From: Kushneria pakistanensis
GTDB taxonomy: Bacteria > Pseudomonadota > Gammaproteobacteria > Pseudomonadales > Halomonadaceae
Assembly (NCBI RefSeq): GCF_014652795.1
Contig: NZ_BMZM01000005.1
Location: 1 to 64,000 of the forward strand
DNA length: 64,000 nt
Direction of reading: 5' to 3'
Shown here: piece by piece, positions 27,975 through 41,712 of the stretch
Position numbering within the stretch: the stretch's first letter is position 1
Layout of the letters: each line of letters begins with the position of its first letter
Program-made: the position numbers and the translations under genes
Notes under the pieces: model-generated
The model's input: only the letters and a program-made list of their open reading frames with translations
The model's database searches: none
What the model was told of the DNA's origin: nothing

Positions 27975-29942
27975 TCAATGTCCGGAAGAACCGCCCAGCG
28001 GATCAGACGGACGCCGCCGAGTATCATCGGTATCGCTGCTTTCCGGTTCATCGTCAGCAGGACGAACATCCGAAGGACTATTGTCGGGTGTACCCAGGCC
28101 GCCACTCGGACCACTACTGCCCGGCTCCTTCGGCGGACGTGGATCACGTCCTTCCATGATGTCGTTGATCTGATCGGCATCGATGGTTTCGAACTTGATC
28201 AGTGCATCGGTCATCGCATCAAGCTTGTCACGATTGTCATGCAGGATCTGCTCGGCCTGCTGGTAGCACTCGTCAATGATGCGACGAATCTCGCGGTCCA
28301 GCCTCGAAGAGGTTTCCGCTGAGGTGAACTTGCTGCCACCACTACCCGGACCACCCAGGAACTGATGTGACTCGTCCTCGTCATACATCAGCGGGCCCAT
28401 CTCCTGTGACAGCCCCCACTTGGCGACCATGTTATGGGCAAGCTCGGTAGCACGCTTGATGTCGTTGGAAGCTCCTGTCGTCACGCCATTGGGGCCAAGC
28501 GTCATTTCTTCAGCGATACGTCCACCGAACAGGGAGCAGATCTGACTGATGATCTGTTGACGCGTGAAACTATAGCGATCCTCATTGGGCAGGAACATGG
28601 TAACGCCCAGTGCACGGCCACGCGGAATGATGGTGACCTTGTACACGGCATCATGTTCCGGCATCAGAAGACCGATAATGGCGTGTCCGGCTTCATGATA
28701 GGCCGTGTTGCGCTTTTCCTTTTCCGACATGACCATCGAGCGCTTTTCAGCACCCATCATGATCTTGTCCTTGGCCATTTCAAGCTCGGCCATACCGATG
28801 AGACGGCGGTTCTTGCGGGCGGCAAAGAGCGCTGCCTCATTGACCACGTTGGCAAGCTCGGCACCCGAGAAGCCCGGCGTGCCACGCGCGATCAGCTCCG
28901 GTCGAACGTCATCCGCCAGCGGTACCTTGCGAAGATGTACGCCCAGAATGTGTTCGCGACCACGAATGTCGGGAAGACCGACGGTAACCTGACGATCAAA
29001 ACGTCCCGGACGCAGCAGCGCAGGGTCAAGCACATCAGGGCGGTTGGTCGCAGCAATGATGATGATGCCTTCATTGGCTTCAAAACCATCCATCTCGACC
29101 AGCAGCTGGTTCAGGGTCTGCTCGCGCTCATCGTGACCACCGCCCATACCGGAGCCGCGTGAGCGACCCACGGCATCGATCTCGTCGATAAAGATGATGC
29201 AGGGTGCCTGCTTTTTGGCCTGTTCGAACATGTCGCGCACGCGAGAGGCACCAACGCCCACGAACATTTCGACGAAGTCAGAACCCGATATGGTAAAGAA
29301 CGGGACACGCGCTTCGCCGGCGATGGCCTTTGCCAGCAGAGTCTTGCCCGTTCCGGGTGGACCTACCAGCAATACGCCTCGCGGGATCTGCCCTCCCAGG
29401 CGCTGAAACTTGGAAGGATCCTTGAGGAAGTCGACCAGCTCTTCAACTTCTTCCTTGGCCTCGTCACACCCGGCGACATCCTTGAAGGTGGTCTTGACCT
29501 GTTCATGGGAAAGCAGCTTTGCCTTGGACTTTCCAAAGCTCATGGGGCCGCCCTTGCCGGCGCCGCCACCCTGCATCTGTCGCATGAAGAACAAAAAGAT
29601 GCCCAGAATCAGCAGGATGGGGAAGCTGGCAATCAACAGCCGTGACCAGATACTTTGCTGGTCGGGCTCCTTGCCTATAACGGTAACGTTATTGCTGAGC
29701 AAATCATCCATCAGACGCGGATCTTCAGCAGAAGGCCTGATGGTCTGAAAGGTAGAGCCATCATCGCGCTCACCACGAATGTCGTAACCATCGATGGTGA
29801 CCTGACGGATCTGGTTCTTTTGGACCTGCTCGACAAACTGGGAATAATTCATCGCCTGCGGCGAGTTGTCGACACTGAAATTGTTGAACACCGTCAGCAG
29901 GACCGCTGCGATAATCAACCAGAGGATCAGATTCTTGGCCAT
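27975..29942 (-). CDS. ftsH: ATP-dependent zinc metalloprotease FtsH
   Basis: Membrane-anchored AAA+ protease. The 655-residue protein has an N-terminal TM helix ([19 protein letters not shown]), a periplasmic domain, a second TM (about 99-117), Walker A GPPGTGKT, Walker B IIFIDEID, the SRH arginine region, and the zinc site HEAGH with a distal Asp. The C-terminus is acidic and Ser/Pro-rich. The start at 29942 matches the canonical N-terminus; a TTG three codons upstream is possible. In E. coli ftsH is co-transcribed with rlmE; here that partner is decayed. Confidence 0.96.
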   Translation of the reverse strand: MAKNLILWLIIAAVLLTVFNNFSVDNSPQAMNYSQFVEQVQKNQIRQVTIDGYDIRGERDDGSTFQTIRPSAEDPRLMDDLLSNNVTVIGKEPDQQSIWSRLLIASFPILLILGIFLFFMRQMQGGGAGKGGPMSFGKSKAKLLSHEQVKTTFKDVAGCDEAKEEVEELVDFLKDPSKFQRLGGQIPRGVLLVGPPGTGKTLLAKAIAGEARVPFFTISGSDFVEMFVGVGASRVRDMFEQAKKQAPCIIFIDEIDAVGRSRGSGMGGGHDEREQTLNQLLVEMDGFEANEGIIIIAATNRPDVLDPALLRPGRFDRQVTVGLPDIRGREHILGVHLRKVPLADDVRPELIARGTPGFSGAELANVVNEAALFAARKNRRLIGMAELEMAKDKIMMGAEKRSMVMSEKEKRNTAYHEAGHAIIGLLMPEHDAVYKVTIIPRGRALGVTMFLPNEDRYSFTRQQIISQICSLFGGRIAEEMTLGPNGVTTGASNDIKRATELAHNMVAKWGLSQEMGPLMYDEDESHQFLGGPGSGGSKFTSAETSSRLDREIRRIIDECYQQAEQILHDNRDKLDAMTDALIKFETIDADQINDIMEGRDPRPPKEPGSSGPSGGLGTPDNSPSDVRPADDEPESSDTDDTRRRPSDPLGGSSGH

Positions 29943-30038
29943 GTCGTTCAAGGGGACACCCTCACTACGTGATTCTGCCTGCCAGGCGTGGCCCGGTATG
30001 TGTCGGATAGCTTGGGGCACGGGCTTTCGATTACAAGC

Positions 30039-30678
30039 TTACGCGCGAAAACCACGCCCCAGCAGATATACTTCTCGCAATCTTGGACGCGAGGCATCGG
30101 GTTTACGAATAACTACCTTATCGAACCGCAGACGCATTTCCTTTAGGTACTGATCAAAACCCTCTCCCTGAAAGACCCTGGTCAGGAAATCGCCAACTGG
30201 CGACAGCACCTGCTGCGCCATATCAAGTGCCAGCGCTACAAGATACATGGCCTTGGGCTGGTCAATGGCCATCTGCCTGCTCATATTGGGCACCATATCT
30301 GGCAGCACAACATTGACCGGCCGATTTCCGAGCGCCTCGAGCATAGCATGTAGTGTCTGCTCCTCCGTAAAGTCACCCTGAATGAAATCCATCCGCAATG
30401 ACATCCATTTCAGGAATACCAGTAGCGATAACCTGTCTCTGATCTCCCACGCGAGCCATGGCGACCTTGACTCCATCCATCAGGCACGGCGCCAGGATCC
30501 ACTACACTCATTCCAGGCGCAAGAAGACGATCGCGATCATCCATTTCGAGCAGCTTGTAACTTGTACGAGAGCCATCCACCCGACTGCGCTTGCTCCGGA
30601 CATCATCAAAATGTTCCCTCATCCAGCCGTTATCGGGTGAAGCTTTTTGCCGGCGGCCGACTTTTTGGCGCGTGTCAC
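30039..30678 (-). pseudogene. rlmE: Decayed rlmE (23S rRNA U2552 2'-O-methyltransferase)
   Basis: RlmE similarity is spread over all frames between a GTG at 30678 and the stop at 30039. Pieces are MREHFDD…[11 protein letters not shown] (30622-30470), [25 protein letters not shown] (about 30468-30392, another frame) and FIQGDF…[21 protein letters not shown] (about 30388-30039, a third frame). Frame breaks fall near 30631-30638, 30466-30470 and 30388-30393. The SAM motif reads DPGAVPDGW where the family has DLGAAPGGW, and the catalytic Lys (Lys164 in E. coli) is Arg ([14 protein letters not shown] at 30177-30179). Several independent lesions make a sequencing error unlikely. Confidence 0.88.
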
Positions 30679-30835
30679 GTTAACGTCCGAAAAAGGGGAT
30701 TGCAGTGCCACAGCGATCAAACACCAGCACGACGACAGGAAAGGACACCACGCGCCATACAACCGTTGGCGCCACTGCCGTTGTCTGGAGTAAGATGAGG
30801 GTACATGAAAAGGGATCGAGAGTTTTCAACATATC

Positions 30836-31147
30836 ATGAGCCTTACAGCGGCACAAAAGAAAACCCTGCGAAGCGTCGGCCACATTCTCAATCCGGTTGT
30901 TTTGATTGGTGACAAGGGCCTGACCGAGGGAGTCATGGGTGAGCTTGAGCGTGCGCTTACCGACCACGAACTGATCAAGATACGCATTGCCGGCGCTGAG
31001 CGCGACGAGCGTACCGAGATCATTCATCATCTGCTGGAGCAGTCCGGTGCCGAACTGGTACAGAATATCGGCAAGACCGCGCTGCTTTATCGCCACAACC
31101 CCAAGGCTGACCCCAGACTTTCCAACGTGGCGCGCTATACACAGTAA
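30836..31147 (+). CDS. yhbY: YhbY-family CRM-domain RNA-binding protein
   Basis: Pre-50S-associated RNA-binding protein with one CRM domain. The 103 residues include LRSVGHILNPVVLIGDKGLTEGV, HELIKIRI and the GKTALLYRHNP segment near the C-terminus. It is divergent from the rlmE remnant, which is the standard rlmE/yhbY arrangement, so the locus is otherwise intact. A bidirectional terminator follows. Confidence 0.94.
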   Translation: MSLTAAQKKTLRSVGHILNPVVLIGDKGLTEGVMGELERALTDHELIKIRIAGAERDERTEIIHHLLEQSGAELVQNIGKTALLYRHNPKADPRLSNVARYTQ

Positions 31148-31189
31148 TCATCATCAAGTTCTTGTGATTTGATGAAGATGTGCTGAATG

Positions 31190-31223
31190 AAAAAGCCCCC
31201 CGACAGTGTCGGGGGGCTTTTTT
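31190..31223. terminator. Bidirectional terminator between yhbY and greA
   Basis: Near-perfect palindrome AGCCCCCCGACA…TGTCGGGGGGCT (31194-31218), with A's on the left and six T's on the right (31218-31223), serving convergent yhbY and greA. Confidence 0.92.
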
Positions 31224-31245
31224 ATGGCAGACAATACGAGCCGGC

Positions 31246-31721
31246 TTAACCGATATGTTCGACCGTATCGATTTCATACTCGACATCGCCACCTGGCGTG
31301 CGCACATTGACCACATCGCCTTCGGATTTACCCACCAATGCACGGGCGATGGGCGAGTTGACCGAAATCTTGCCACTCTTGATGTTGGCTTCATCTTCAC
31401 CCACGATCCGGTAGGCTACTTCCTCGTCGGTATCGAGATTCAGGAGCCTGACCGTGGTACCAAAGATGACCTTGCCGGTATGTGGCATTTTGGTGACATC
31501 AATGACCTGAGCATTGGACAGGCGTGATTCGATCTCCTGAATGCGCCCTTCAATAAACCCCTGCTGCTCACGCGCTGCGTGATACTCCGCATTTTCTTTC
31601 AGGTCGCCGTGCTCGCGCGCCTCGGCTATCTCTGCGATCACGCGCGGACGATCAACACCCTTGAGCTGGTTAAGCTCTTCACGCAGGGCCTGTTCGCCCT
31701 GCACCGTCATCGGAACCCTGC

Positions 31722-31725
<4 letters not shown>
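31246..31725 (-). CDS. greA: Transcript cleavage factor GreA
   Basis: Rescues backtracked RNA polymerase by stimulating transcript cleavage through the secondary channel, the same site used by DksA. The 159-residue protein has an N-terminal coiled coil with the acidic tip [22 protein letters not shown] and a C-terminal FKBP-like domain ([22 protein letters not shown]). Its ATG overlaps the carB stop as ATGA. Confidence 0.95.
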
Positions 31726-34952
<3,227 letters not shown>

Positions 34953-35041
34953 GACGATTTCACTGCGTCGAAAAATGGGATGCGAACAAGTCAGATGCGA
35001 TGGCGATCCCGGCGGCCGTGATGGCAGCCGCCAGGGCCGGG

Positions 35042-36196
35042 TCAGGCCGCCTGATGGCGGCTTTCCATCATGGCCACGAAGCGATCAAACAGCGGTGAAA
35101 CGTCATGTGGCCCGGGACTGGCTTCCGGGTGCCCCTGAAAGCTGAATGCCGGTGTATCGGTCAACTCGATGCCCTGAAGGGTATTGTCAAACAGTGACCG
35201 ATGGGTGGCCCGCACATTGGCCGGCAGTGATGCCTCTTCAACGGCGAAACCATGGTTCTGGCTGGTAATCATGACATGGCCGCGATCAATATCCAGCACC
35301 GGGTGGTTGGCGCCGTGGTGGCCCTGCTTCATCTTGATGGTCTTCGCACCGCTGGCCAGCGCCAGCAGCTGATGCCCCAGACAGATGCCAAAGACCGGCG
35401 TGCCGGTGGCCAGAATTTCCTGAATGGCCTTGATGGCATAGTCGCAGGGCTCCGGGTCACCCGGGCCATTGGCAAGAAAGACACCATCGGGGTTCATCGC
35501 CATGACGTCACTGGCCGGCGTCTGCGCCGGTACCACGGTCAGGCGACACCCGCGGCTGGTCAACATGCGAAAGATGTTGTGCTTGGTGCCAAAGTCATAG
35601 GCCACCACGTGCCAGGGGCGCTCGCGCTGTCGAAAGTCGGCGTAGCCGGCACTCAGCTGCCATTCACCGTCATGCCATTCATGAATCTCACGGGCACTGG
35701 CCTCGCGCGCCAGATCCATGCCCTTGAGGCCGGGAAAGGCGCGCGCCGCCGCCAGTGCACGTGCCACGGCTTCTTCGCCCTGGGCATCCGCACCGGCGAC
35801 AATGGCGCCGTTCTGGGCCCCCTTGTCACGCAAAAGACGCGTCAGACGACGCGTATCGATATCGGCAATACCCAGAATACCGTGGGCCGCCAGATAGTCA
35901 TCCAGCGCCCGGACACTGCGGAAATTGCTGACCAGGCGCGGCAGATCGCGAATAACAAGGCCGGCGGCGTGGATGCGATGGGATTCGACATCCTCTTCAT
36001 TGATGCCGGTGTTGCCGATATGGGGGTAGGTGAGCGTGACAATCTGACGAGAATAGGAAGGGTCAGTCAAAATCTCCTGATATCCCGTCATGGCCGTATT
36101 GAAGACCACTTCGCCACTGGTTTCTCCGTCGGCGCCAATGGAGACGCCGTGAAATACGCTGCCATCCTCGAGCGCCAGAATCGCGGGTTTGATCAA
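35042..36196 (-). CDS. carA: Carbamoyl-phosphate synthase small subunit
   Basis: Glutaminase subunit that feeds ammonia to CarB. The 384-residue protein has the N-terminal CPSase domain and a class I glutamine amidotransferase domain with the nucleophile in FGICLGHQ and the His/Glu in [11 protein letters not shown]. The start is TTG at 36196 (GAGG about 8 nt upstream), giving [18 protein letters not shown]. coli carA also uses TTG. Upstream extension to ATG 36337 would enter the dapB terminator region and is rejected. Confidence 0.95.
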   Translation of the reverse strand: MIKPAILALEDGSVFHGVSIGADGETSGEVVFNTAMTGYQEILTDPSYSRQIVTLTYPHIGNTGINEEDVESHRIHAAGLVIRDLPRLVSNFRSVRALDDYLAAHGILGIADIDTRRLTRLLRDKGAQNGAIVAGADAQGEEAVARALAAARAFPGLKGMDLAREASAREIHEWHDGEWQLSAGYADFRQRERPWHVVAYDFGTKHNIFRMLTSRGCRLTVVPAQTPASDVMAMNPDGVFLANGPGDPEPCDYAIKAIQEILATGTPVFGICLGHQLLALASGAKTIKMKQGHHGANHPVLDIDRGHVMITSQNHGFAVEEASLPANVRATHRSLFDNTLQGIELTDTPAFSFQGHPEASPGPHDVSPLFDRFVAMMESRHQAA

Positions 36197-36337
36197 TGCA
36201 ACGTCCTCCACAGGGCAAAAGAGACTGTCAGCGAAAGCAACATGCCACAACGCTGACCAGAAAACCGGCCGTCTGGCGACCCCGTCGACCATACCCTTTT
36301 GGCGCGCCCTGATTGAAAGCGCGGTCCCGGGCTGCAA

Positions 36338-36377
36338 AAAAGCGGGACGAAACCCTTAAGGGTTTCATCCCGCTTTT
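36338..36377. terminator. Terminator between dapB and carA
   Basis: A 40-nt near-palindrome: AAAAGCGGGA then GAAACCCTT, mirrored by AAGGGTTTC and TCCCGCTTTT, one C/A mismatch. It ends the dapB transcript and shows that carA has a separate promoter in 36197-36337. Confidence 0.92.
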
Positions 36378-36461
36378 GTTATCGCCATGGTCTGCGGGTT
36401 CGACCCGGCCAAATTGTGCCGATAATATCGGATTTCACGCCCGCATGCCATCACACAATGT

Positions 36462-37313
<852 letters not shown>

Positions 37314-37383
37314 TCATGTTCATCATTTGCCTGCACGATTGTCTGCCACTATACCCCATCAGAACAGGCAACCGGATGACCCC

Positions 37384-38367
37384 ATGGCAGACAGACGCAT
37401 CCACTCCCTCCTTTCTGCAACGGCCCTGGCCCTTTGGCTGGCGCTGCTGCCCGGCTGCACCCGCGCCGGTGTCATCGACCCGGGGGGGCCTCCGGGCGGC
37501 TCACGCCCCGAGCGTCTTGAGTGGTGCGGCATGCTGGAGCTGCCGGATCGCATGCCCGATGGCCAACCGCTGGGCGGGCTGTCGGAGCTTGCGTTCGACC
37601 CGAAAAGCAACCTTCTATACATGCTTTCCGATCGCGCCCGGCTCTATCGCGCTCGCCCGCATTTTGACGACCAACAACAGTTGAGTCGCCTTGAGCTGCT
37701 TGATTCAACACCCCTGCGTGATCACAGCGGGCAGCCGCTTGAAATGCCTTGGGCCGACAGTGAATCCATGGTGTTGACGGAAGACGAGCATGGAGAAAAA
37801 GCGCTACTGGTCGGCTTCGAACGCCGCCATCGATTACAGCGCTTCACGCTTGAGGGGAAGCCGCTGGGAGAGGCCATTGTACCTTCGGCGCTGGAAGGTG
37901 CCCGTTATAACGGCAGTCTGGAAGCACTGGTCAACCATCCCGGCCACGGCATCATCGCTGGGCTTGAATTTGCATCAGACGGCATGGCCGACAATGAAAG
38001 CCGGCTGTTCGCTCTCGACGGCCGCCAGTGGCGCTGGCAACGCCAGAGCAGCAACAGCGGCCTGACCGCCATGGCACCGCTGAATGATGACATCCTGATG
38101 CTCGAGCGCGACTTCAAGGTCGGCAGGCCCCTGATCATCTCGCTGCGCCGTGCCCGTATCACGAACGCCTCACCGGACAGCATCATCCCCGGCAACACCA
38201 TTGCCCGTCTCGCCAGCGACGAAAACTGGCGGCTGGACAATTTTGAAGGCCTGACCCAAATCGGGCCGCAGCGTTATCTGATGGTCAGCGACGACAACTT
38301 CAGCTGGCTGCAGCGCTCGCTGCTGGGATGTTTTGATGTTCCTGACGATGCCGGCAAAGGCGCATGA
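37384..38367 (+). CDS. Esterase-like/phytase-like beta-propeller lipoprotein
   Basis: Predicted outer-membrane or periplasmic lipoprotein, 327 residues. A signal peptide (about 1-21) ends in the lipobox LLPGC. The mature part resembles the 'esterase-like activity of phytase' family (PF13449): GGLSELAFDPKSNLLYMLSD near the start, a middle DSESMVL segment, GSLEALVNHP, and NFEGLTQIGPQRYLMVSDDN at the end. The substrate is unknown. It is divergent from dapB at the left boundary of the inserted block, and separated from the fds regulator by a short convergent gap. Confidence 0.8.
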   Translation: MADRRIHSLLSATALALWLALLPGCTRAGVIDPGGPPGGSRPERLEWCGMLELPDRMPDGQPLGGLSELAFDPKSNLLYMLSDRARLYRARPHFDDQQQLSRLELLDSTPLRDHSGQPLEMPWADSESMVLTEDEHGEKALLVGFERRHRLQRFTLEGKPLGEAIVPSALEGARYNGSLEALVNHPGHGIIAGLEFASDGMADNESRLFALDGRQWRWQRQSSNSGLTAMAPLNDDILMLERDFKVGRPLIISLRRARITNASPDSIIPGNTIARLASDENWRLDNFEGLTQIGPQRYLMVSDDNFSWLQRSLLGCFDVPDDAGKGA

Positions 38368-38396
38368 CCCTATGCCACGCGCCCGATAGACAGCGC

Positions 38397-39476
38397 TCAG
38401 GCGCTCCCGGCGTTTTCCGCCAGCAATGCCTCGAAGGTACTGACTTCACCACAGCGATCCGGCGCGTAACCTTCCAGTGAGGCTACCTCCGCCAGAAAGC
38501 CCCTTGATGCCATATAGGCCAGCAGCGCCTGCATGTTTTCCTGGGCCAGCCGCTCGGTACGACAGACCAGCAGATAGTGCTCGGTGGACAGTGCCACGAA
38601 ATCGAGCCCGAACTGCCTCGCGGCGGCTTCTACCCCAAAGCCGGCATCGGCCATGCCGGCCGCCACATAGGCCGCGACCGCCGTGTGCGTAAACTCTTCA
38701 TGACGCGCATCAGGGATAGCGGCCTCATCCACACCGTGCTCCGCCAGCAAAAGATCGAACAGCATGCGGGTACCGGAACGTTCATTGCGATTGATGAACC
38801 GCACATCTGCACGCGTGAGATCCGCTACGCTGCGGATTCGATGGCGATCCTCGTGACGCAGCATCAGCCCCTGATGCCGGGTCACAAAGCGAATGATCTT
38901 CAGATCCTGCCCCGATAGATAAGGCCGATAGACTGCCAGGACCTTCTCGGCCAGATGTGGCTGTACCGGCACATGCAGGCTGGCCAGGTCACACTCCTCG
39001 CGGCGCAGCGCGTCAAGCGCCTCCACGGACGTGCAATAGCGCAGATCCAGCTCACCCGGAAAATCCGGCAGCAGCGCTACGGCATAACCGTGGCTGGCGT
39101 GCAGCCGCAGTACGGGATGGGCGCCATCCAGCAGCTGTTGGAGCTGATGATTGAGCTCGGAGGCCATGGTATCGAGCTGTGGCCCCAGCCGCGCACGCAC
39201 CCGCTGCTCCGACCACAGAAGCTTTTCTCCTAGCGGTGACAGCCGTGTGCCATGGCCGCGACGCATTTCCACCAGCGCCATGCCGAAGAAGGCCTCGCCC
39301 CGGTTAAGCAGGTTCCAGGCATGTCGATAGGAAATGTCCGCCGCACTGGCCGCGTGGGTGAGCTTGCCGGTCTCGCGAATACCTGCCAGCAGCATAAACA
39401 GCACTGGATCAAGCAGTTCGCCGTCATCGCGATAAAAGCGCCACGCCGGGGCGATATTCAACTTTCCTCTAAGCAT
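38397..39476 (-). CDS. ModE-like HTH regulator with molybdate-type periplasmic-binding domain, divergent from fds
   Basis: Predicted transcription regulator, 359 residues. Residues about 25-90 form a LysR/ModE-type winged helix (GKLTHAASAADISYRHAWNLLNRGEAFF), and about 120-340 match the PBP-like domain (PF12727) that follows ModE-like HTHs: RLHASHGYAVALL, RFINRNERSGTRMLFD, AVAAYVAAGMADAGFGVEAAA. Such proteins commonly neighbour molybdoenzyme operons and are thought to sense molybdate or cofactor. It is divergent from fdsG and is the obvious candidate regulator; the ligand is inferred. Classical FdsR proteins are ordinary LysR regulators, so this differs. Confidence 0.82.
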   Translation of the reverse strand: MLRGKLNIAPAWRFYRDDGELLDPVLFMLLAGIRETGKLTHAASAADISYRHAWNLLNRGEAFFGMALVEMRRGHGTRLSPLGEKLLWSEQRVRARLGPQLDTMASELNHQLQQLLDGAHPVLRLHASHGYAVALLPDFPGELDLRYCTSVEALDALRREECDLASLHVPVQPHLAEKVLAVYRPYLSGQDLKIIRFVTRHQGLMLRHEDRHRIRSVADLTRADVRFINRNERSGTRMLFDLLLAEHGVDEAAIPDARHEEFTHTAVAAYVAAGMADAGFGVEAAARQFGLDFVALSTEHYLLVCRTERLAQENMQALLAYMASRGFLAEVASLEGYAPDRCGEVSTFEALLAENAGSA

Positions 39477-39546
39477 TTCTGTTCATATTTTGCCGCCGCA
39501 TTGAGAGTGCTAGTTTGGTGCCGAACGTGACCCTGACTTAAAGCAG

Positions 39547-39570
39547 TTATGAATAACGATTCCTATAAGA
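39547..39570 (+). promoter_or_regulatory. Candidate operator and -10 in the regulator/fdsG intergenic region
   Basis: The palindrome GTTAT-GA-ATAAC (39547-39558) lies 6 bp before TATAAG (39565-39570), about 68 bp before the fdsG start. ATAACGAT within it resembles a ModE half-site. Only one site is seen and no convincing -35 accompanies it. Confidence 0.35.
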
Positions 39571-39637
39571 CGATTGGATGAGTGCCGTTGGTGCAGCGCA
39601 TCAATAGCCCCACCTTCCGACCTGATGAGACCCGGCC

Positions 39638-40144
39638 ATGTCACACGCAAGCTCCCCCGTCGCCGACGCCTGGACGCCGGCGCAACTACAGGCAGTGATT
39701 GACGCGTACCAGTCGACACCCGGCGCCATGCTGCCTCTGCTCCACGCCATTCAGGACCGCTTTGGCTTTATTCCCGAAGCGGCGGTGCCATTGATTGCCG
39801 AGGCGTTGCGCCACACTCGCGCCGAAGTGCACGGCATCATCAGTTTCTACCATCACTTTCGCACTCATCCGCCGGGACGCAGTGTCATCCAGGTCTGTCG
39901 CGCCGAAGCATGTCAGTCCGTCGGCAGCCGTCAGCTGGAGGCACACGTCAAGGCGTCGCTGGGTGTGGACTACCACCAGACCACACCGGACCACGAATTT
40001 ACGCTGGAGCCGGTCTACTGCCTGGGCAACTGTGCCTGCGGGCCATCCATTCGCGTTAACGACGACGTGTTTGGGCGCATGACGCCCGAGCGGTTCGATC
40101 AACTGACGGATGAGCTCTCGGCCACCGTCCTGGAGGTGAAGTGA
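39638..40144 (+). CDS. fdsG: NAD-dependent formate dehydrogenase gamma subunit
   Basis: NuoE-like [2Fe-2S] subunit of the soluble FdsABG complex, passing electrons between the beta and alpha subunits. The 168-residue protein has the thioredoxin-like ferredoxin fold with cysteines in CRAEAC and CLGNC, plus the N-terminal helical part LLPLLHAIQDRFGFIPEAAV and HGIISFYHHFRT. It overlaps fdsB as TGATG. Confidence 0.93.
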   Translation: MSHASSPVADAWTPAQLQAVIDAYQSTPGAMLPLLHAIQDRFGFIPEAAVPLIAEALRHTRAEVHGIISFYHHFRTHPPGRSVIQVCRAEACQSVGSRQLEAHVKASLGVDYHQTTPDHEFTLEPVYCLGNCACGPSIRVNDDVFGRMTPERFDQLTDELSATVLEVK

Positions 40145-41712
40145 TGGCGATTACCGTTTATGTCCCCCGGGACACGACTGCCAGGGCGCTGGACGCCGAC
40201 CGGGTCGCAGCACGCATTGAACGCGGTGCAAAAACACGCGGTGTGGACATCAATGTGGTACGCAACGGCTCACGCGGGCTGTTCTACCTGGAACCGCTGG
40301 TCGAGGTCGACACCCCCGAGGGTCGCGTCGCGTTTGGCCCGGTCACGCCAGGTGACGTGGAACCACTGCTTGATGCCGGGTTGCTTGAGGGTCGCCAGGA
40401 TCACACGCTGGCCCTGGGGCTGACCGAGGAGATCGCCTATCTCAAGGGCCAGCAGCGCCTGACCTTCTCGCGCATCGGCATTACTGACCCGGTGTCGATT
40501 GAGGACTACACCGCCCTGCGCGGCTTCGAAGGCCTGAAAAAGGCGCTGGCACTCAGTAGTCAGACCATTGTTGATGAGATCAAGACCTCCGGACTGCGGG
40601 GCCGGGGTGGCGCGGCCTTCCCGACCGGCATCAAGTGGCAGACCGTGCACGACCAGCCGGCCGGGCAGAAGTACGTGGTCTGCAACGCCGATGAAGGCGA
40701 CTCCGGCACCTTTGCCGACCGCCTGGTCATGGAATGCGACCCCTACATGCTGATCGAGGGCATGACCATTGCCGGTCTCGCCGCAGGCGCCGATCAGGGT
40801 TACATCTATCTGCGCTCCGAATACCCGTTGGCCCACGCCATTCTCAACGAGGCGATCGAGCGCGCCGTGGCTGCCGGCTATCTCGGCAGCAACATCCTCG
40901 ACAGCGGCCGCGCCTTTCATCTGGAAGTGCGCCTGGGTGCCGGCGCCTATATCTGCGGCGAGGAGACCTCACTGCTGGAAAGTCTTGAAGGCAAGCGTGG
41001 GCTGGTACGTGCCAAGCCGCCATTGCCTGCCATAGAAGGGCTTTTTGGCCGCCCGACCGTGGTCAACAACGTGCTGTCACTGGCGGCCGTGCCCTTCATT
41101 CTGGATCAGGGTGGACAGGCCTATGCCGACTACGGCATGGGGCGCTCACGCGGCACGCTGGCCATCCAGCTGGCCGGCAACGTCAGGCGTGGTGGGCTGG
41201 TGGAACTGGCCTTTGGTACCAGTCTGCGCGAGCTGATGGAGGATTTCGGTGGCGGGACCCTGAGCGGTCGTCCACTCAAGGCCGTACAGGTCGGCGGGCC
41301 GCTGGGTGCCTATCTGCCCCAGAGTCAGTGGGACAATCCACTCGACTATGAAGGCTTTGCCGCCTTTGGCGGCGTCGTGGGCCACGGCGGCATCGTGATG
41401 TTTGACGACAGTGTCGACATGGGTGACCAGGCCCGTTTTGCCATGGAATTCTGCACTGTCGAATCCTGTGGCAAGTGCACGCCGTGTCGCATCGGCGCGG
41501 TGCGCGGCGTGGAGGTCATCGACCGCATTCGTGCCGGTGAAGCACCGGAGAAAAACCTCGTTTTACTGGCGGATCTCTGTGAGACCATGCTCGACGGCTC
41601 CCTGTGTGCCATGGGCGGCATGACGCCGTTCCCGGTCCAGAGCGTCATGCAACACTTCCCTGATGATCTGACACCTCGACAGGCCGTAACGGCGGGAGGT
41701 ACGACATGCTGA
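40144..41712 (+). CDS. fdsB: NAD-dependent formate dehydrogenase beta subunit
   Basis: NuoF-like diaphorase subunit binding FMN, NAD and one [4Fe-4S] cluster. The 522-residue protein has an N-terminal thioredoxin-like extension (about 1-115) typical of FdsB/HoxF, the NADH/FMN motif GLRGRGGAAFPTGIKW, NADEGDSGTFADR, EYPLAHAIL, GAYICGEETSLLESLEG, and the cluster motif ESCGKCTPCRIG. It is translationally coupled to fdsG and fdsA (7-nt overlap). Confidence 0.94.
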   Translation: MAITVYVPRDTTARALDADRVAARIERGAKTRGVDINVVRNGSRGLFYLEPLVEVDTPEGRVAFGPVTPGDVEPLLDAGLLEGRQDHTLALGLTEEIAYLKGQQRLTFSRIGITDPVSIEDYTALRGFEGLKKALALSSQTIVDEIKTSGLRGRGGAAFPTGIKWQTVHDQPAGQKYVVCNADEGDSGTFADRLVMECDPYMLIEGMTIAGLAAGADQGYIYLRSEYPLAHAILNEAIERAVAAGYLGSNILDSGRAFHLEVRLGAGAYICGEETSLLESLEGKRGLVRAKPPLPAIEGLFGRPTVVNNVLSLAAVPFILDQGGQAYADYGMGRSRGTLAIQLAGNVRRGGLVELAFGTSLRELMEDFGGGTLSGRPLKAVQVGGPLGAYLPQSQWDNPLDYEGFAAFGGVVGHGGIVMFDDSVDMGDQARFAMEFCTVESCGKCTPCRIGAVRGVEVIDRIRAGEAPEKNLVLLADLCETMLDGSLCAMGGMTPFPVQSVMQHFPDDLTPRQAVTAGGTTC

